DNA from: JAJXXT01 sp963764465
GTDB taxonomy: Bacteria > Pseudomonadota > Alphaproteobacteria > Acetobacterales > Acetobacteraceae
DNA length: 64,000 nucleotides
Assembly: GCA_963764465.1 (NCBI GenBank)
Contig: CAVXSO010000006.1
Span: forward strand, 930,001 to 994,000
Direction: 5' to 3'
Shown here: positions 41,038-50,689 of the stretch, piece after piece
How positions within the stretch are numbered: position 1 is the first letter of the stretch
Layout of the letters: each line of letters starts with the position of its first letter
Translations under genes and position numbers: made by a program
Notes under the pieces: generated by a model
Databases searched by the model: none
What the model was told of the DNA's origin: nothing
The model's input: the letters and a program-made list of their open reading frames with translations, nothing else

Positions 41038-42843
41038 TCAACTGATGCGCAGCTTCACGTAGCTGCCTGGGGCGTCCTCGATGGCTTTCAGTTTGCCGGC
41101 GCCGGGCTCGCGGGCGGGGACCATGCGCTTGTCGTGGCTGGTGACCCAGCGGTGCCAGTCTGGCCACCAGGAGCCGGCCATCTCGGTGGCGCCGGCGAGC
41201 CAGTCCTCCGGCTGCTCCGGCAGGTCGTCGTTGATCCAGTGGTTGTACTTGCTGCCCTCCGGCGGGTTGACGACGCCCGCGATGTGGCCGGAGGCGGCGA
41301 GGACGAAGCGGTTCTTGCCGCGCAGGAGATGCGTGCCGCTGTAGGTGGCGCGCCAGGGGGCGATGTGGTCCTCCCGCGTGGAGAGGAAATAGGCGGGGAT
41401 CCTGATCTTGCCGAGGTCGATCGGCGTGCCCTCCAGCACGATGCCGCCGGGGCGGGTGAGCCGGTTCTCCTGGTACATGTTGCGCAGGTAGAACGAGTGC
41501 ATGCGCGCGGGCATGCGGGTGGAATCCGCGTTCCAGTACAGCAGGTCGAAGGGGAACGGGTCCTTGCCGAGGAGGTAGTTGTTGACGACGAAGGACCAGA
41601 TGAGGTCGTTGGCGCGCAGCATGTTGAAGGTGGTGGCCATCTCCGAGCCTTCGAGATAGCCACGGCGGTTCATCCGCTCCTCCAGCATCTTGAGCTGCTC
41701 CTCGTCGATGAAGACGTTGAGCTCTCCGGATTCGCGGAAGTCCAGCAGGGAGACGAAGAAGGTGGCGGTCTTGACGCGGTCGTCGCTGTGGGCGGCCATC
41801 CAGGCGAGGGTGGAGCCGAGCAGCGTGCCGCCGAGGCAATACCCGATGGCGTTGATGGCGGACTCGCCGGTGGCCTTCTCGATGGCGTCCAGCGCCTCGA
41901 GGATGCCCTCGCGCATGTAGTCCTCGAAGTCCTTCTCGGCCAGTTTCGCGTCCGGGTTGACCCAGGAGACCATGAAGACGGTGTGGCCCTGCGAGGTGGC
42001 CCAGCGCACCAGCGAGTTCCGCGGACGCAGGTCCAGGATGTAGAATTTGTTGATCCAGGGCGGGATGATGAGCAGCGGGCGCTTCAGCACCTTTTCCGTG
42101 CTGGGCGCGTACTGGATGAGCTGGATGAGATCGTTCTGGAAGACGACCTTGCCGGGCGAGACGGCGATGTTCTCGCCGATGCGGAAGGCGTCCATGTCCG
42201 TCATCTTGATGCGCAGCTTGCCGCGGCCGGACTCGAGATCGGCGAGCAGGTTGTTGAGGCCGCGCAACAGGTTCTCCCCACCCGTTTCCGCGGTGCGGCG
42301 CAGCACCTCCGGGTTGGTGAGGAGGAAGTTGGACGGGCTCATCGCGTCGATGAACTGGCGGGAGTAGAAATCGACCTTCTGGGCGGTGCGCTCGTCCAGC
42401 CCGTCCACGTGGCTGACGACGTCCTGCACGAAGCGGGCGGAGAGCAGGTAGGACTGCTTGATGAAGTCGAACACCTCGCTGTCGCGCCAGGCGTCGTCCT
42501 TGAAGCGGCGGTCGGCGGGGTCGGCCTGGATGACGGGGGTGGTGTCCATGCCCATCATGCGCCGCGCGGTGGACTGCCAGAGGGACATGTAGTCCTGCCA
42601 GAGGCCGAGCTGGGCCTGGACGAGATGCGCGGGGTTGGCCATGAGCTTCGCCGTCATGGCCATGAAGGCGGCGCCGATGTTCAGCGGATCCGGCAAGTCG
42701 GGGCCTTCCTCGGCCTGGCGCTTCAGCCACTCCGAGACGATGCGCTGGGAGCGTTCCGCGACGTCGGCCATGGAACGGCCGATCTCCGCCGCGTCCGGGA
42801 GGCGGAATCCGGCTGGCTGTTCTGGCTTCGGCGTCTCGGCCAT
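41038..42843 (-). CDS. phaC: Class I poly(3-hydroxyalkanoate) synthase
   Basis: About 601 residues from MAETPKPEQP. The lipase-like box is GYCLGGT with catalytic Cys336; Asp in TREDHIAPW and His in GHIAGVVNPP complete the triad. The N-terminal domain NPAHLVQAQLGLWQDYMSLWQ and NFLLTNPEVLRRTAETGGENLLRG are typical of class I enzymes that polymerise short-chain 3-hydroxyacyl-CoA on granules. ATG 42885 (with GGAG upstream) is an alternative start. No phaA, phaB or phaP lie next to it. Confidence 0.93.
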   Translation of the reverse strand: MAETPKPEQPAGFRLPDAAEIGRSMADVAERSQRIVSEWLKRQAEEGPDLPDPLNIGAAFMAMTAKLMANPAHLVQAQLGLWQDYMSLWQSTARRMMGMDTTPVIQADPADRRFKDDAWRDSEVFDFIKQSYLLSARFVQDVVSHVDGLDERTAQKVDFYSRQFIDAMSPSNFLLTNPEVLRRTAETGGENLLRGLNNLLADLESGRGKLRIKMTDMDAFRIGENIAVSPGKVVFQNDLIQLIQYAPSTEKVLKRPLLIIPPWINKFYILDLRPRNSLVRWATSQGHTVFMVSWVNPDAKLAEKDFEDYMREGILEALDAIEKATGESAINAIGYCLGGTLLGSTLAWMAAHSDDRVKTATFFVSLLDFRESGELNVFIDEEQLKMLEERMNRRGYLEGSEMATTFNMLRANDLIWSFVVNNYLLGKDPFPFDLLYWNADSTRMPARMHSFYLRNMYQENRLTRPGGIVLEGTPIDLGKIRIPAYFLSTREDHIAPWRATYSGTHLLRGKNRFVLAASGHIAGVVNPPEGSKYNHWINDDLPEQPEDWLAGATEMAGSWWPDWHRWVTSHDKRMVPAREPGAGKLKAIEDAPGSYVKLRIS

Positions 42844-42913
42844 GTCCTGGACGTCCTTTTCCTGGCGGACCCAAAAGGGCACCATGCGCTCCGCGTCGGG
42901 CAAGGGGTCGTGG

Positions 42914-43816
42914 ATGCGCAGGATCTGGCGGGGTGTTAGCGAGCGCCCCTCCCTGGTTCAAGGGTTCCGGGTGGTGGCTGCCATGCTGGCGCTGGCGGGC
43001 TGCTCCAACGGCGTGGGGTCGTATGACCCGGTGACGTGGTGGCACCAGCTGGAGGGCGGGCGGATCGCGCAGGCGCGGCCGCAGCCGCCGGGGATCAATG
43101 CCCCCTACCCCAACCTGGCGACGATCCCCGCCAAGCCGCAGCCGCTGAGCGAGACGGCGCGGGCGGAGGCGGCCAACGCGCTGCTGGCCGACCGCGCCAA
43201 TGGGAATTACGCCCTGAGCGAGCCCCTGCCCGCGCCGCCGCCCGCGCCGGCGGCGCCGCCGGCCGCCGCGCCGAACCCCGATGCGATGGGGGCGCGGATG
43301 GCGGCGGCGGGCGAGAGCGGGGCTCCTGGCGCGGCGGGTGCGGCGCCGGCGCGGCGGGCGCCGGTGGCGGCGGGTGCCGCGACGGACGAGGCGGAGTTGC
43401 TCGCGATCCCGGCGGGGCCGCCGCCGCCGGCCAACCTGCCGGGCGTGCCGTGGCTGACGCAGCCGACGCCGCCGCCGGTGGCGCCGCCGATCCCGCCGGC
43501 GCCACCGCCGGGGGGGACCGGCGGGCCGGTGGCGGTGAGCTTCGCGCGCGGCTCCGCGGTGCTGTCGCCGGACGACGCGGTGGCGTTGCGGCGGCTGGCG
43601 GCGGGGCGCGCTTCCTCCGTCATCGCCATCACCGGGTATGGCGACGCGCTGGATCCCGATCCATCGGCGCAGGGGGCGGCGCTGGGGCTCGCGTGGGCGC
43701 GGGCGCAGGCGATCGCGGCGGCGCTGCGCGTCGATGGCGTGCCGGAGGAGGCGATGACGGTGACGGCGTTCGCGCCGGGCGGCGGGGGCGCGGCGCGGCT
43801 GCTGCCGGAGGGATGA
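42914..43816 (+). CDS. Pro/Ala-rich OmpA-like lipoprotein
   Basis: A 300-residue protein with a lipobox (MLALAGC, Cys30) after an N-terminal basic stretch. Residues about 35-85 are GVGSYDPVTWWHQLEGGRIAQARPQPPGINAPYPNLATIPAKP, a short conserved-looking block; the middle is low-complexity Pro/Ala/Gly; the last 110 residues (VAVSFARGSAVLSPDDAVALRRLAAG ... LAWARAQAIAAAL) resemble an OmpA-type peptidoglycan-binding domain, degenerate. ATG 42914 has AGGGG six bases upstream. It diverges from phaC. Function unknown, probably envelope anchoring. Confidence 0.7.
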   Translation: MRRIWRGVSERPSLVQGFRVVAAMLALAGCSNGVGSYDPVTWWHQLEGGRIAQARPQPPGINAPYPNLATIPAKPQPLSETARAEAANALLADRANGNYALSEPLPAPPPAPAAPPAAAPNPDAMGARMAAAGESGAPGAAGAAPARRAPVAAGAATDEAELLAIPAGPPPPANLPGVPWLTQPTPPPVAPPIPPAPPPGGTGGPVAVSFARGSAVLSPDDAVALRRLAAGRASSVIAITGYGDALDPDPSAQGAALGLAWARAQAIAAALRVDGVPEEAMTVTAFAPGGGGAARLLPEG

Positions 43817-43921
43817 GGCGGCTGGCGGGCCCGCGTGGCGGCTCGCCTGGCCGGTTGATCCTTAGTTGTTGACGCGGCACGCGCGAGACGCCACCACGCC
43901 GGCAGCGAACGGGATCGATCC

Positions 43922-45145
43922 ATGGCCGAAGAGTTTCACCGCATCCGCCGATTGCCGCCCTATGTCTTCGCCGAGGTGAATGCCGCCAAGGCCACGGCGC
44001 GCGCGGCGGGCGAGGACATCATCGACCTGGGCATGGGCAACCCGGACAGCCCGACGCCCGCGCATATCGTGGCGAAGCTGGTGGAGACGGTGCAGGACCC
44101 GCGCAGCCATCGCTATTCCACCTCCAAGGGCATTCCGGGGCTGCGGCGGGCGCTCGCCGGGTACTACGCGCGCCGGTTCGGGGTGGCGCTCGATCCCGAG
44201 ACGGAGGTGGTGGCGACGCTGGGCTCGAAGGAGGGGCTGGCGAACCTGGCCGCCGCGATCACCTCGCCGGGCGATACGATCCTGGTGCCGAACCCGTCCT
44301 ACCCGATCCATCAGTTCGGGTTCATCATCGCGGGGGCTTCCGTGCGCAGCATTCCGGCGGAGCCGGGGGAGGAGATGCTGGCCGCACTCGACCGCGCGGT
44401 GCGGCATTCGGTGCCGAAGCCGACGGCGCTGATCGTGAACTTTCCGTCCAACCCCACGGCGATGCTGGCGGACCTCGATTTCTACCGTGCGATCGTGGCA
44501 TTCGCGCGCCGGCACGAGATCTGGATCATGTCCGACCTCGCCTATGCCGAGATTTACTTTGGGGACACGCCGCCGCCGTCGCTGCTGCAGGTGGAGGGGG
44601 CGAAGGATATCGCCGTCGAGTTCACGTCGCTCTCCAAGACGTATTCCATGCCGGGATGGCGGATGGGGTTTGCCGCGGGAAACCGGGAGCTGATCCGGGC
44701 GCTGACGCGGATGAAGTCCTACCTGGATTATGGGGCGTTCACGCCGATCCAGGTGGCGGCGACGGCGGCGCTGAACGGGCCGCAGGATTGCGTCGATACG
44801 ATGCGGCAATTGTACCGGGAGCGGCGCGACGTGCTGATCCCGGGCCTCGCGGCGGCGGGGTGGGAGATGCCGAACCCCGAGGGCTCCATGTTCGCGTGGG
44901 CGCCGATTCCGCCGCGCCATGCGCACCTCGGCAGCGTGGAGTTCAGCAAGCTGCTGCTGGCGCGCGCCAAGGTGGCCGTCGCGCCCGGCATCGGGTTCGG
45001 CGAGCATGGCGATGGGCACGTGCGCATCGCGCTGGTGGAGAACACGCAGCGGCTGCGCCAGGCGGTGCGGAATATCCGCGGGTTTTTGCAGGGGCGGGAC
45101 AACCTGCCGCCGGTCGGGGACGAAACGAAATTGGTGTCGGCATGA
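43922..45145 (+). CDS. alaC: Class I aminotransferase, alanine transaminase AlaC-like
   Basis: A 407-residue PLP enzyme. N-terminal FHRIRRLPPYVFAEVNAAKATARAAGEDIIDLGMGNPD is characteristic of AlaC/YfdZ-type enzymes; the PLP lysine is Lys239 in TSLSKTYSMPGWRMGF; NFPSNPTA and YAEIYFG bind cofactor. AlaC interconverts pyruvate and alanine; some relatives act as LL-diaminopimelate aminotransferases. The stop overlaps the hom ATG by four bases, a coupled pair in amino-acid synthesis. Confidence 0.85.
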   Translation: MAEEFHRIRRLPPYVFAEVNAAKATARAAGEDIIDLGMGNPDSPTPAHIVAKLVETVQDPRSHRYSTSKGIPGLRRALAGYYARRFGVALDPETEVVATLGSKEGLANLAAAITSPGDTILVPNPSYPIHQFGFIIAGASVRSIPAEPGEEMLAALDRAVRHSVPKPTALIVNFPSNPTAMLADLDFYRAIVAFARRHEIWIMSDLAYAEIYFGDTPPPSLLQVEGAKDIAVEFTSLSKTYSMPGWRMGFAAGNRELIRALTRMKSYLDYGAFTPIQVAATAALNGPQDCVDTMRQLYRERRDVLIPGLAAAGWEMPNPEGSMFAWAPIPPRHAHLGSVEFSKLLLARAKVAVAPGIGFGEHGDGHVRIALVENTQRLRQAVRNIRGFLQGRDNLPPVGDETKLVSA

Positions 45146-46467
45146 GTGCTGTGGAGAACGGCGTGTTGCGCGTGGGGCTCGCGGGGCTGGGCACCGTGGG
45201 GGGCGGCGTGGTTGCCATGCTGGCGGCGAACGCGGATGTGGTTTCGGCGCGGGCGGGGCGGCGCATCGAGGTGGTGGCGGTGGCGGCGCGCGATCGCGGG
45301 CGGGACCGCGGGCTGCCGCTCGGGCATGTCGCGTGGTTTTCGGACGCGGCGGCGATGGCGGCGGATGCGGGCGTGGATGTCGTGGTCGAGGCGATTGGCG
45401 GGTCCGAGGGGATTGCCCGGCGCGTGGTGGAGGCGGCGCTGGAAGCGGGCAAGCCGGTGGTGACGGCGAACAAGGCGCTGCTCGCGGTGCATGGGGCGGA
45501 GCTGGCGCGCGCGGCGGAGACGCGAGGCGTGCCGCTGGCGTTCGAGGCGGCGGTGGCGGGCGGGATCCCGGTGATCAAGGCGCTGCGCGAGGGGCTGGCG
45601 GGCAACCGCATCACCTCCGTCGCGGGGATCCTGAACGGGACGTGCAACCATATTCTGACAACGATGCGTAACGAGCGGCGCGACTTCGCCGACGTGCTCG
45701 CGGAGGCGCAGGCGCTGGGGTATGCGGAGGCGGACCCGAGCTTCGATGTCGATGGCATCGATGCGGCGCACAAGCTCGCGATCCTGGCGGCGATCGCGTT
45801 CGGGCGGCCGGTGGCGTTCAAGGACGTGTACGTGGAGGGGATACGGCGCGTCTCCATGCTCGATATCGGGTTCGCGGACGAGCTGGGCTACCGGATCAAG
45901 CTGCTGGGGATCGCGCGGCGGCCCCAGGGCGTGATGGGGGGGCGCGGGATTTCGACGCGGGTGCACCCGTGCATGCTGCCGGCGAACGCGCCGCTGGCGC
46001 GCGTGGATGGCGTGTTCAACGCGGTGGTGGCGGTGGGCGACCATGTGGGGCGCGTGATGCTGGAAGGGCGCGGCGCGGGCGCGGGGCCGACGGCCTCCGC
46101 CGTGGTCGCCGACCTGATCGACATCGCGCGCGGGCGGGCAGCACCCGTGTGGGGCGCGGGATCGGGCGATCTTTCCGACGCGCCGTCCGTGCCGATGGCG
46201 GACCATGTGGGGCCGGCCTATCTGCGGCTGCTGGTGGTGGACCGGCCGGGGGTGATCGCGGACGTGACGGCCATTCTGCGCGACGAGGGGGTTTCGCTGG
46301 GATCGATGCTGCAGCGCGGGCGCAAGCCGGGCGAGGCGGTGCCGGTGGTGCTGGTGACGCATGACGCGCCGGAGGCGGCGATCGACGCGGCGCTCGCGCG
46401 GATCGACGCGCTCGATTCCGTGCTGGAGCAACCGGTGCGGATACGAATCGAAGAGGGGGAAGCGTGA
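45142..46467 (+). CDS. hom: Homoserine dehydrogenase
   Basis: A 441-residue protein. NAD(P) binding: VGLAGLGTVGGGVV. Catalytic region: GNRITSVAGILNGTCNHILTTM and ADPSFDVDGIDAAHKLAILAAIAFG, the homoserine dehydrogenase signature with the conserved Lys. A C-terminal ACT domain (LRLLVVDRPGVIADVTAILRDEGVSLGSMLQ) suggests feedback control by threonine. It overlaps alaC by four bases and glpX by one. Confidence 0.95.
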   Translation: MSAVENGVLRVGLAGLGTVGGGVVAMLAANADVVSARAGRRIEVVAVAARDRGRDRGLPLGHVAWFSDAAAMAADAGVDVVVEAIGGSEGIARRVVEAALEAGKPVVTANKALLAVHGAELARAAETRGVPLAFEAAVAGGIPVIKALREGLAGNRITSVAGILNGTCNHILTTMRNERRDFADVLAEAQALGYAEADPSFDVDGIDAAHKLAILAAIAFGRPVAFKDVYVEGIRRVSMLDIGFADELGYRIKLLGIARRPQGVMGGRGISTRVHPCMLPANAPLARVDGVFNAVVAVGDHVGRVMLEGRGAGAGPTASAVVADLIDIARGRAAPVWGAGSGDLSDAPSVPMADHVGPAYLRLLVVDRPGVIADVTAILRDEGVSLGSMLQRGRKPGEAVPVVLVTHDAPEAAIDAALARIDALDSVLEQPVRIRIEEGEA

Positions 46468-47444
46468 TGGATATTGTCCGGCATACCGACCGTAACCTCG
46501 CACTCGACCTGGTGCGGGTGACGGAGGCGGCGGCGCTGGCGGCGAGCCGGTGGATGGGGCTCGGCAAGAAGAACGAGGCGGATGGCGCCGCGGTGGAGGC
46601 GATGCGCCGCGCCTTCGACACGGTCGCGATCAGCGGCACGGTGGTGATCGGCGAGGGCGAGATGGACGAGGCGCCGATGCTGTTCATCGGCGAGAAGGTG
46701 GGTGCGGGGGGGCCGGCGATGGATATCGCGGTCGATCCGCTCGAGGGGACGACGCTGACGGCGAAGGGCGGGCCGAACGCGATGGCCGTCGTTGCATTGG
46801 CGGAACATGGAAACTTCCTGCACGCGCCGGATATCTACATGGACAAGATCGCGGTGGGCGGCGGACTGCCGGAGGGCGTGGTGGGGCTCGGGGAGGCCGT
46901 GGGCAGGAACCTGCGCGAACTGGCGCGCGCCAGGAAATGCGAGGTGCGCGACCTGGTGGCCTGCATCCTCGACCGCGACCGGCACAAGGAGCTGATCGCC
47001 AGGACGCGCGAGGCGGGCGCGCGGATCATGCTGATCTCCGACGGCGACGTGGCCGGCGTGATCGCGACGGCGCAGCCGCAGAGCGGGGTGGATATCTACA
47101 TGGGCTCGGGCGGCGCGCCGGAGGGCGTGCTGGCGGCGGCGGCGCTGCGCTGCATCGGCGGGCAGATGCAGGGGCGGCTGATGTTCGAGGACGACACGCA
47201 GATCGCGCGCGCCCGCGACATGGGCGTGACGGACCCCAACCATGTCTACACGATCGGCGAGATGGCGACGGGGGACGTGATGTTCGCGGCGACGGGGGTT
47301 ACCTCCGGCGCGATGCTGCGCGGCGTGCGGTGGTCTGGGCAGGGGGCGATGACGCATTCCATGGTGATGCGCAGCAAGTCCGGCACGGTGCGCTATGTGG
47401 AGGCGCATCATAATTTCGCGACCAAAACGTGGGCCCAGGTTTAG
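46467..47444 (+). CDS. glpX: Class II fructose-1,6-bisphosphatase
   Basis: A 325-residue GlpX: EAAALAASRWMGLGKKNEADGAAVEAMRRAF, IGEGEMDEAPMLFIGEKVG, and the metal/substrate motif DIAVDPLEGTTLTAKG, which together are diagnostic. It hydrolyses fructose-1,6-bisphosphate in gluconeogenesis or the Calvin cycle. ATG 46467 overlaps the last base of the hom stop; a GTG three bases earlier is possible; GAGGGGG lies upstream. The 3' end overlaps recJ by 16 bases. Confidence 0.94.
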   Translation: MDIVRHTDRNLALDLVRVTEAAALAASRWMGLGKKNEADGAAVEAMRRAFDTVAISGTVVIGEGEMDEAPMLFIGEKVGAGGPAMDIAVDPLEGTTLTAKGGPNAMAVVALAEHGNFLHAPDIYMDKIAVGGGLPEGVVGLGEAVGRNLRELARARKCEVRDLVACILDRDRHKELIARTREAGARIMLISDGDVAGVIATAQPQSGVDIYMGSGGAPEGVLAAAALRCIGGQMQGRLMFEDDTQIARARDMGVTDPNHVYTIGEMATGDVMFAATGVTSGAMLRGVRWSGQGAMTHSMVMRSKSGTVRYVEAHHNFATKTWAQV

Positions 47445-49270
47445 CCGCCACGCTGGGGGATAGCGCGCCGGCACCCGGGGGGCCGGCACCCGAGGGACCC
47501 GCATTGGGGGTTGCCCAAAGCGTCACGGGGCGGCGGTGGCGGTGGCGCGGGGCCGATGAGCGCGCCGCGCTGGCGATGGCGCAGCGGCTGGAGTTGCCGG
47601 AGATCGTCGGGCGGCTGCTTTCGGCGCGCGGCGTGGGGCCGGAGGAGGCCGCGGATTTCCTTGCGCCGACGCTGCGGGCCGCCCTGCCCGACCCTTCCGT
47701 CCTCGTGGACATGGAGGCGGCGGCCGAGCGGCTCGCGAGGGCGGTGCGCGACGGGGAGACGGTCGCGATCCTGGGCGACTACGACGTCGATGGCGGGTGT
47801 GCCACGGCGCTGCTGGCGTCGCTGCTGGGGGAGCTGGGGTGCGCGGTGGAGACGCATATCCCGGACCGGACATCCGAGGGGTATGGGCCGAATGCACCGG
47901 CGATGCGGGCGCTGTGGGTGCGCGGCGCGTCGCTGATCGTCTGTGTCGATTGCGGAACGGCGGCCGCGGACGTGTTCGCGGTGCATGGCGAGCTGACGGA
48001 CGTGATCGTGCTCGACCACCACAAGGCGGACGGGCCGCCGCCGCGGGTGCTGGCGACGGTGAACCCGAACCGGCTGGACGACACGAGCGGGCTGGGCGGC
48101 GTGTGCGCGACGGCGATCGCGTTCCTGGCCGCCGTGGCACTGGTGCGGGCGCTGCGCAAGGGCGGGTTCTTCGCGCAGCGGCGCGAGCCCGATTTGCTGG
48201 CCTCGCTCGACCTGGTGGCGCTGGCGACGGTTTGCGACGTGATGCCGCTGGTGGGGCTGAACCGGGCGCTGGTGGCACAGGGCCTGCGGGTGCTGGGGCA
48301 GCGGCGGCGGCCGGGGCTCGCGGCGCTGATGGCGGTCGCACGCGTCGCGGGGATGCCGAGTGCCATGACGCTGGGCTGGGCGCTGGGACCGCGCATCAAC
48401 GCGGGCGGGCGGATCGCGGAATCCGGGCTGGGGGTGAAGCTGCTGCTGGCGGCGAACGAGACGGAGGCGATGCCGATCGCGAGCACGCTCGACGCGGTGA
48501 ACCAGAGGCGACAGGACGTGGAGGCGGAGATGCTGGCCTTCGCGATGGACGAGGCGGCGCGGCAATTCGAGGCGGGCCATGCCTGCGCGCTCGTTGCACG
48601 TTCGCAACTTCATCCCGGCGTCGTCGGCATCGTCGCGGGGCGGATCCGCGAGCGGTTCAACCGGCCGGCGGCGGTCGCGGGGCTGGCGGATGGCGTGGCG
48701 AAGGGTTCGGCCCGCGGCGTGTTCGGGTTCGACCTCGGCGCGGCGATCATCGCGGCGCGGCAGTCCGGGCTGCTGATGGCGGGCGGCGGGCATGCGCTGG
48801 CGGCCGGGTTCACGCTGCGCGAGGAAGGGCTCCCGGCGCTGCACGCGTTCCTCGACGAGCGGTTCGCGGGGGCGCGGGCGTTGCCGGCGGTGGAGGACCT
48901 GGTGGTGGAGGCCGGGGTTTCGGTCGCCGGCGCGACGCTGGGGCTCGCGGAGGCGATCGGGCGGCTGGCGCCGTTCGGCGCGGGCAACGAGGAGCCGGTG
49001 CTGGCGATACCGCGCGCGCGCGTGGTGCGCGCGGACCGGGTGGGCAAGGACGGGACGAGCGTGCGCGCGTTCCTCGAGCCGGAGGCGGGTGGGGCGCGGC
49101 TGAAGGCGATGCTGTTCGGCGCGAAGCCCGGGCGGGTGCAGGAGAAGGTGGCGGCGCGGCTGCTGGCGCGCGACGGGCGGCCGGTGCACGTGGCGGGGCA
49201 TCTGCGCACCAATGTCTGGCAGGGCGAATCGAGCGTGGACTTCGCTATCGTCGACGTCGCGAATTCTTGA
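47429..49270 (+). CDS. recJ: Single-stranded-DNA-specific exonuclease RecJ
   Basis: About 613 residues. DHH-family motifs: AILGDYDVDGGCATALL (motif I), PNAPAMRAL, LIVCVDCGTAA, VLDHHKADGPPP (the DHH motif), and the DHHA1 domain ending in MAGGGHALAAGF. RecJ degrades single-stranded DNA 5' to 3' in recombination and mismatch repair. The start is uncertain: GTG 47429 overlaps glpX, while a TTG at 47504 would give a shorter N-terminus beginning at GVAQSVTGRRW. C-terminal OB-fold region is present. Confidence 0.92.
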   Translation: MGPGLAATLGDSAPAPGGPAPEGPALGVAQSVTGRRWRWRGADERAALAMAQRLELPEIVGRLLSARGVGPEEAADFLAPTLRAALPDPSVLVDMEAAAERLARAVRDGETVAILGDYDVDGGCATALLASLLGELGCAVETHIPDRTSEGYGPNAPAMRALWVRGASLIVCVDCGTAAADVFAVHGELTDVIVLDHHKADGPPPRVLATVNPNRLDDTSGLGGVCATAIAFLAAVALVRALRKGGFFAQRREPDLLASLDLVALATVCDVMPLVGLNRALVAQGLRVLGQRRRPGLAALMAVARVAGMPSAMTLGWALGPRINAGGRIAESGLGVKLLLAANETEAMPIASTLDAVNQRRQDVEAEMLAFAMDEAARQFEAGHACALVARSQLHPGVVGIVAGRIRERFNRPAAVAGLADGVAKGSARGVFGFDLGAAIIAARQSGLLMAGGGHALAAGFTLREEGLPALHAFLDERFAGARALPAVEDLVVEAGVSVAGATLGLAEAIGRLAPFGAGNEEPVLAIPRARVVRADRVGKDGTSVRAFLEPEAGGARLKAMLFGAKPGRVQEKVAARLLARDGRPVHVAGHLRTNVWQGESSVDFAIVDVANS

Positions 49271-49356
49271 CCAGACCTGCCGACGATCCCTACCCCGCCG
49301 TCATTCCTGACGAGTCTGCCGCGGCGGCGTTGCGGCAGCGGAAAGAACCGGGAGCC

Positions 49357-50547
49357 ATGCCGGACACGCCAGACCCAGGCTTTCGTGTCGGTTTCGTGCG
49401 CGACGAGGCCGCGTTCTCGGCGCTGGAACCGGCGTGGCGCGCGCTGGAGCAGCGTTGTGGTGCGGCGCAATCCTCCTTCTGTTTCGCGGAGACCTGGCGG
49501 GCCTGGGCGCTGGTGGCAAAGCCGCTCGGCGCGCGGCTGGCGATCGCGGTGGGGCGCGTGGGCGACGAGGTGGTGCTGATCTGGCCGCTGGTGCGCCGGC
49601 GCGGGATGCTGGAGGCGCTGTGCGGCAACCCGTTCGGGCCCAACGACCTGCTGCTGCTGACCCACCCGCGCGCCGGGGCGTGGATGACGGCGGCCTGGGA
49701 GGCGGTGCGGCGCGACGGCGGCGGACGATGCCTGGTGCTGCGGGGCGTGCCGGAGGGCTCGGCGCTGCAACGCGTCGGCGGCGTGCGGCGGCGGCCGCTC
49801 GTCGAGCGGGCGACCTGGCTCATCCGGCTCGCGGACTGGGGTAGCTGGGAGCGCTACGAGACGCATCTGCCGCGCCGGCTTGTCATGGACCAGCGGCGGC
49901 AGTGGCGGCGGGTGGCGGCGATGCCAGGCGAGGTGCGGTTCCGGCGCGCGGGCACGCGCGAGGAGGCGGCGGCGGCGCTCGATGCCTATGCGGCGATGAA
50001 GGGGCAGTGGTTCGAGGAGCGCGGCATCACGGCGCGGCTGCACGACGCCGAGCCCTACCGGGCGTTCGAACGCGCCAACCTGCTGGCGCTGTTCGAGGCG
50101 GGGCAGTTGCTGATCGGGCGGCTGGGGGCCGGGACCGAGACGCTCTCCGTGGGCTACGGGATCGTGCGCGGGGAGCGGTTCCTGTTCGAGGGGTTTGCGT
50201 ACAACGCGGAATTCGCGCGGCTTTCGCCCTCGCGGCTGGTGCTGGAGCAGCTTGTGCGGTGGTGCTTCGAGCGGCGGCTGGAGGTGTTCGACCTTTCGCC
50301 TGGCGACGATATCTACAAGACGCAGTGGGCGGATGCGCGGGGCATGGTGTTCGACGCGGTGATCCCGCTCAACGCCTGCGGGCGGGTGGTGGCGTGGCAC
50401 CATGGCCGGCTGCGGCAGCTGACGCAGATGGGGTGGCTGCGCGCGGCGTACCGGCGGCTGCCGAAGGGGCTGCGGGAGGCGGCGCGCGGGCTGCTGCTGC
50501 CGGGCATCGACTATTCCGCGGGGATGAAACCGGGCCGGACCGCCTGA
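49357..50547 (+). CDS. FemAB/CelD-like GNAT acyltransferase
   Basis: A 396-residue protein with the double-GNAT layout of CelD/BcsL-type proteins: an N-terminal domain (PAWRALEQRCGAAQSSFCFAETWRAWALVA), then a second domain with AYAAMKGQWFEERG, and the C-terminal core RLSPSRLVLEQLVRWCFERRLEVFDLSPGDDIYKTQWAD typical of the family. Such proteins modify exopolysaccharide or cell-envelope sugars. The tRNA-Glu gene follows 58 bases later. ATG 49357 has GGAG close upstream. Substrate unknown. Confidence 0.8.
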   Translation: MPDTPDPGFRVGFVRDEAAFSALEPAWRALEQRCGAAQSSFCFAETWRAWALVAKPLGARLAIAVGRVGDEVVLIWPLVRRRGMLEALCGNPFGPNDLLLLTHPRAGAWMTAAWEAVRRDGGGRCLVLRGVPEGSALQRVGGVRRRPLVERATWLIRLADWGSWERYETHLPRRLVMDQRRQWRRVAAMPGEVRFRRAGTREEAAAALDAYAAMKGQWFEERGITARLHDAEPYRAFERANLLALFEAGQLLIGRLGAGTETLSVGYGIVRGERFLFEGFAYNAEFARLSPSRLVLEQLVRWCFERRLEVFDLSPGDDIYKTQWADARGMVFDAVIPLNACGRVVAWHHGRLRQLTQMGWLRAAYRRLPKGLREAARGLLLPGIDYSAGMKPGRTA

Positions 50548-50605
50548 CCCCCGCTTGACCCGGCGGTGCGGCTCGGCGAGAACGCGCGCGGCCGAGACAG
50601 CCTGT

Positions 50606-50681
50606 GTCCCGTTCGTCTAGAGGCCCAGGACACCGCCCTTTCACGGCGGTAACAGGGGTTCGAATCCCCTACGGGACGCCA
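50606..50681 (+). tRNA. tRNA-Glu (anticodon TTC)
   Basis: The acceptor arms GTCCCGT (50606-50612) and ACGGGAC pair, the D arm includes CGTCTAGAGGCCCAGGACAC, the anticodon stem CCGCC/GGCGG holds the loop CTTTCAC with anticodon TTC, and the T arm is GGGGTTCGAATCCCC. The 3' CCA is encoded (50679-50681). Fold and sequence are normal. The 3' end is a common integration site, and a recombinase remnant begins right after it. Confidence 0.96.
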
Positions 50682-50689
50682 TTTCCGAA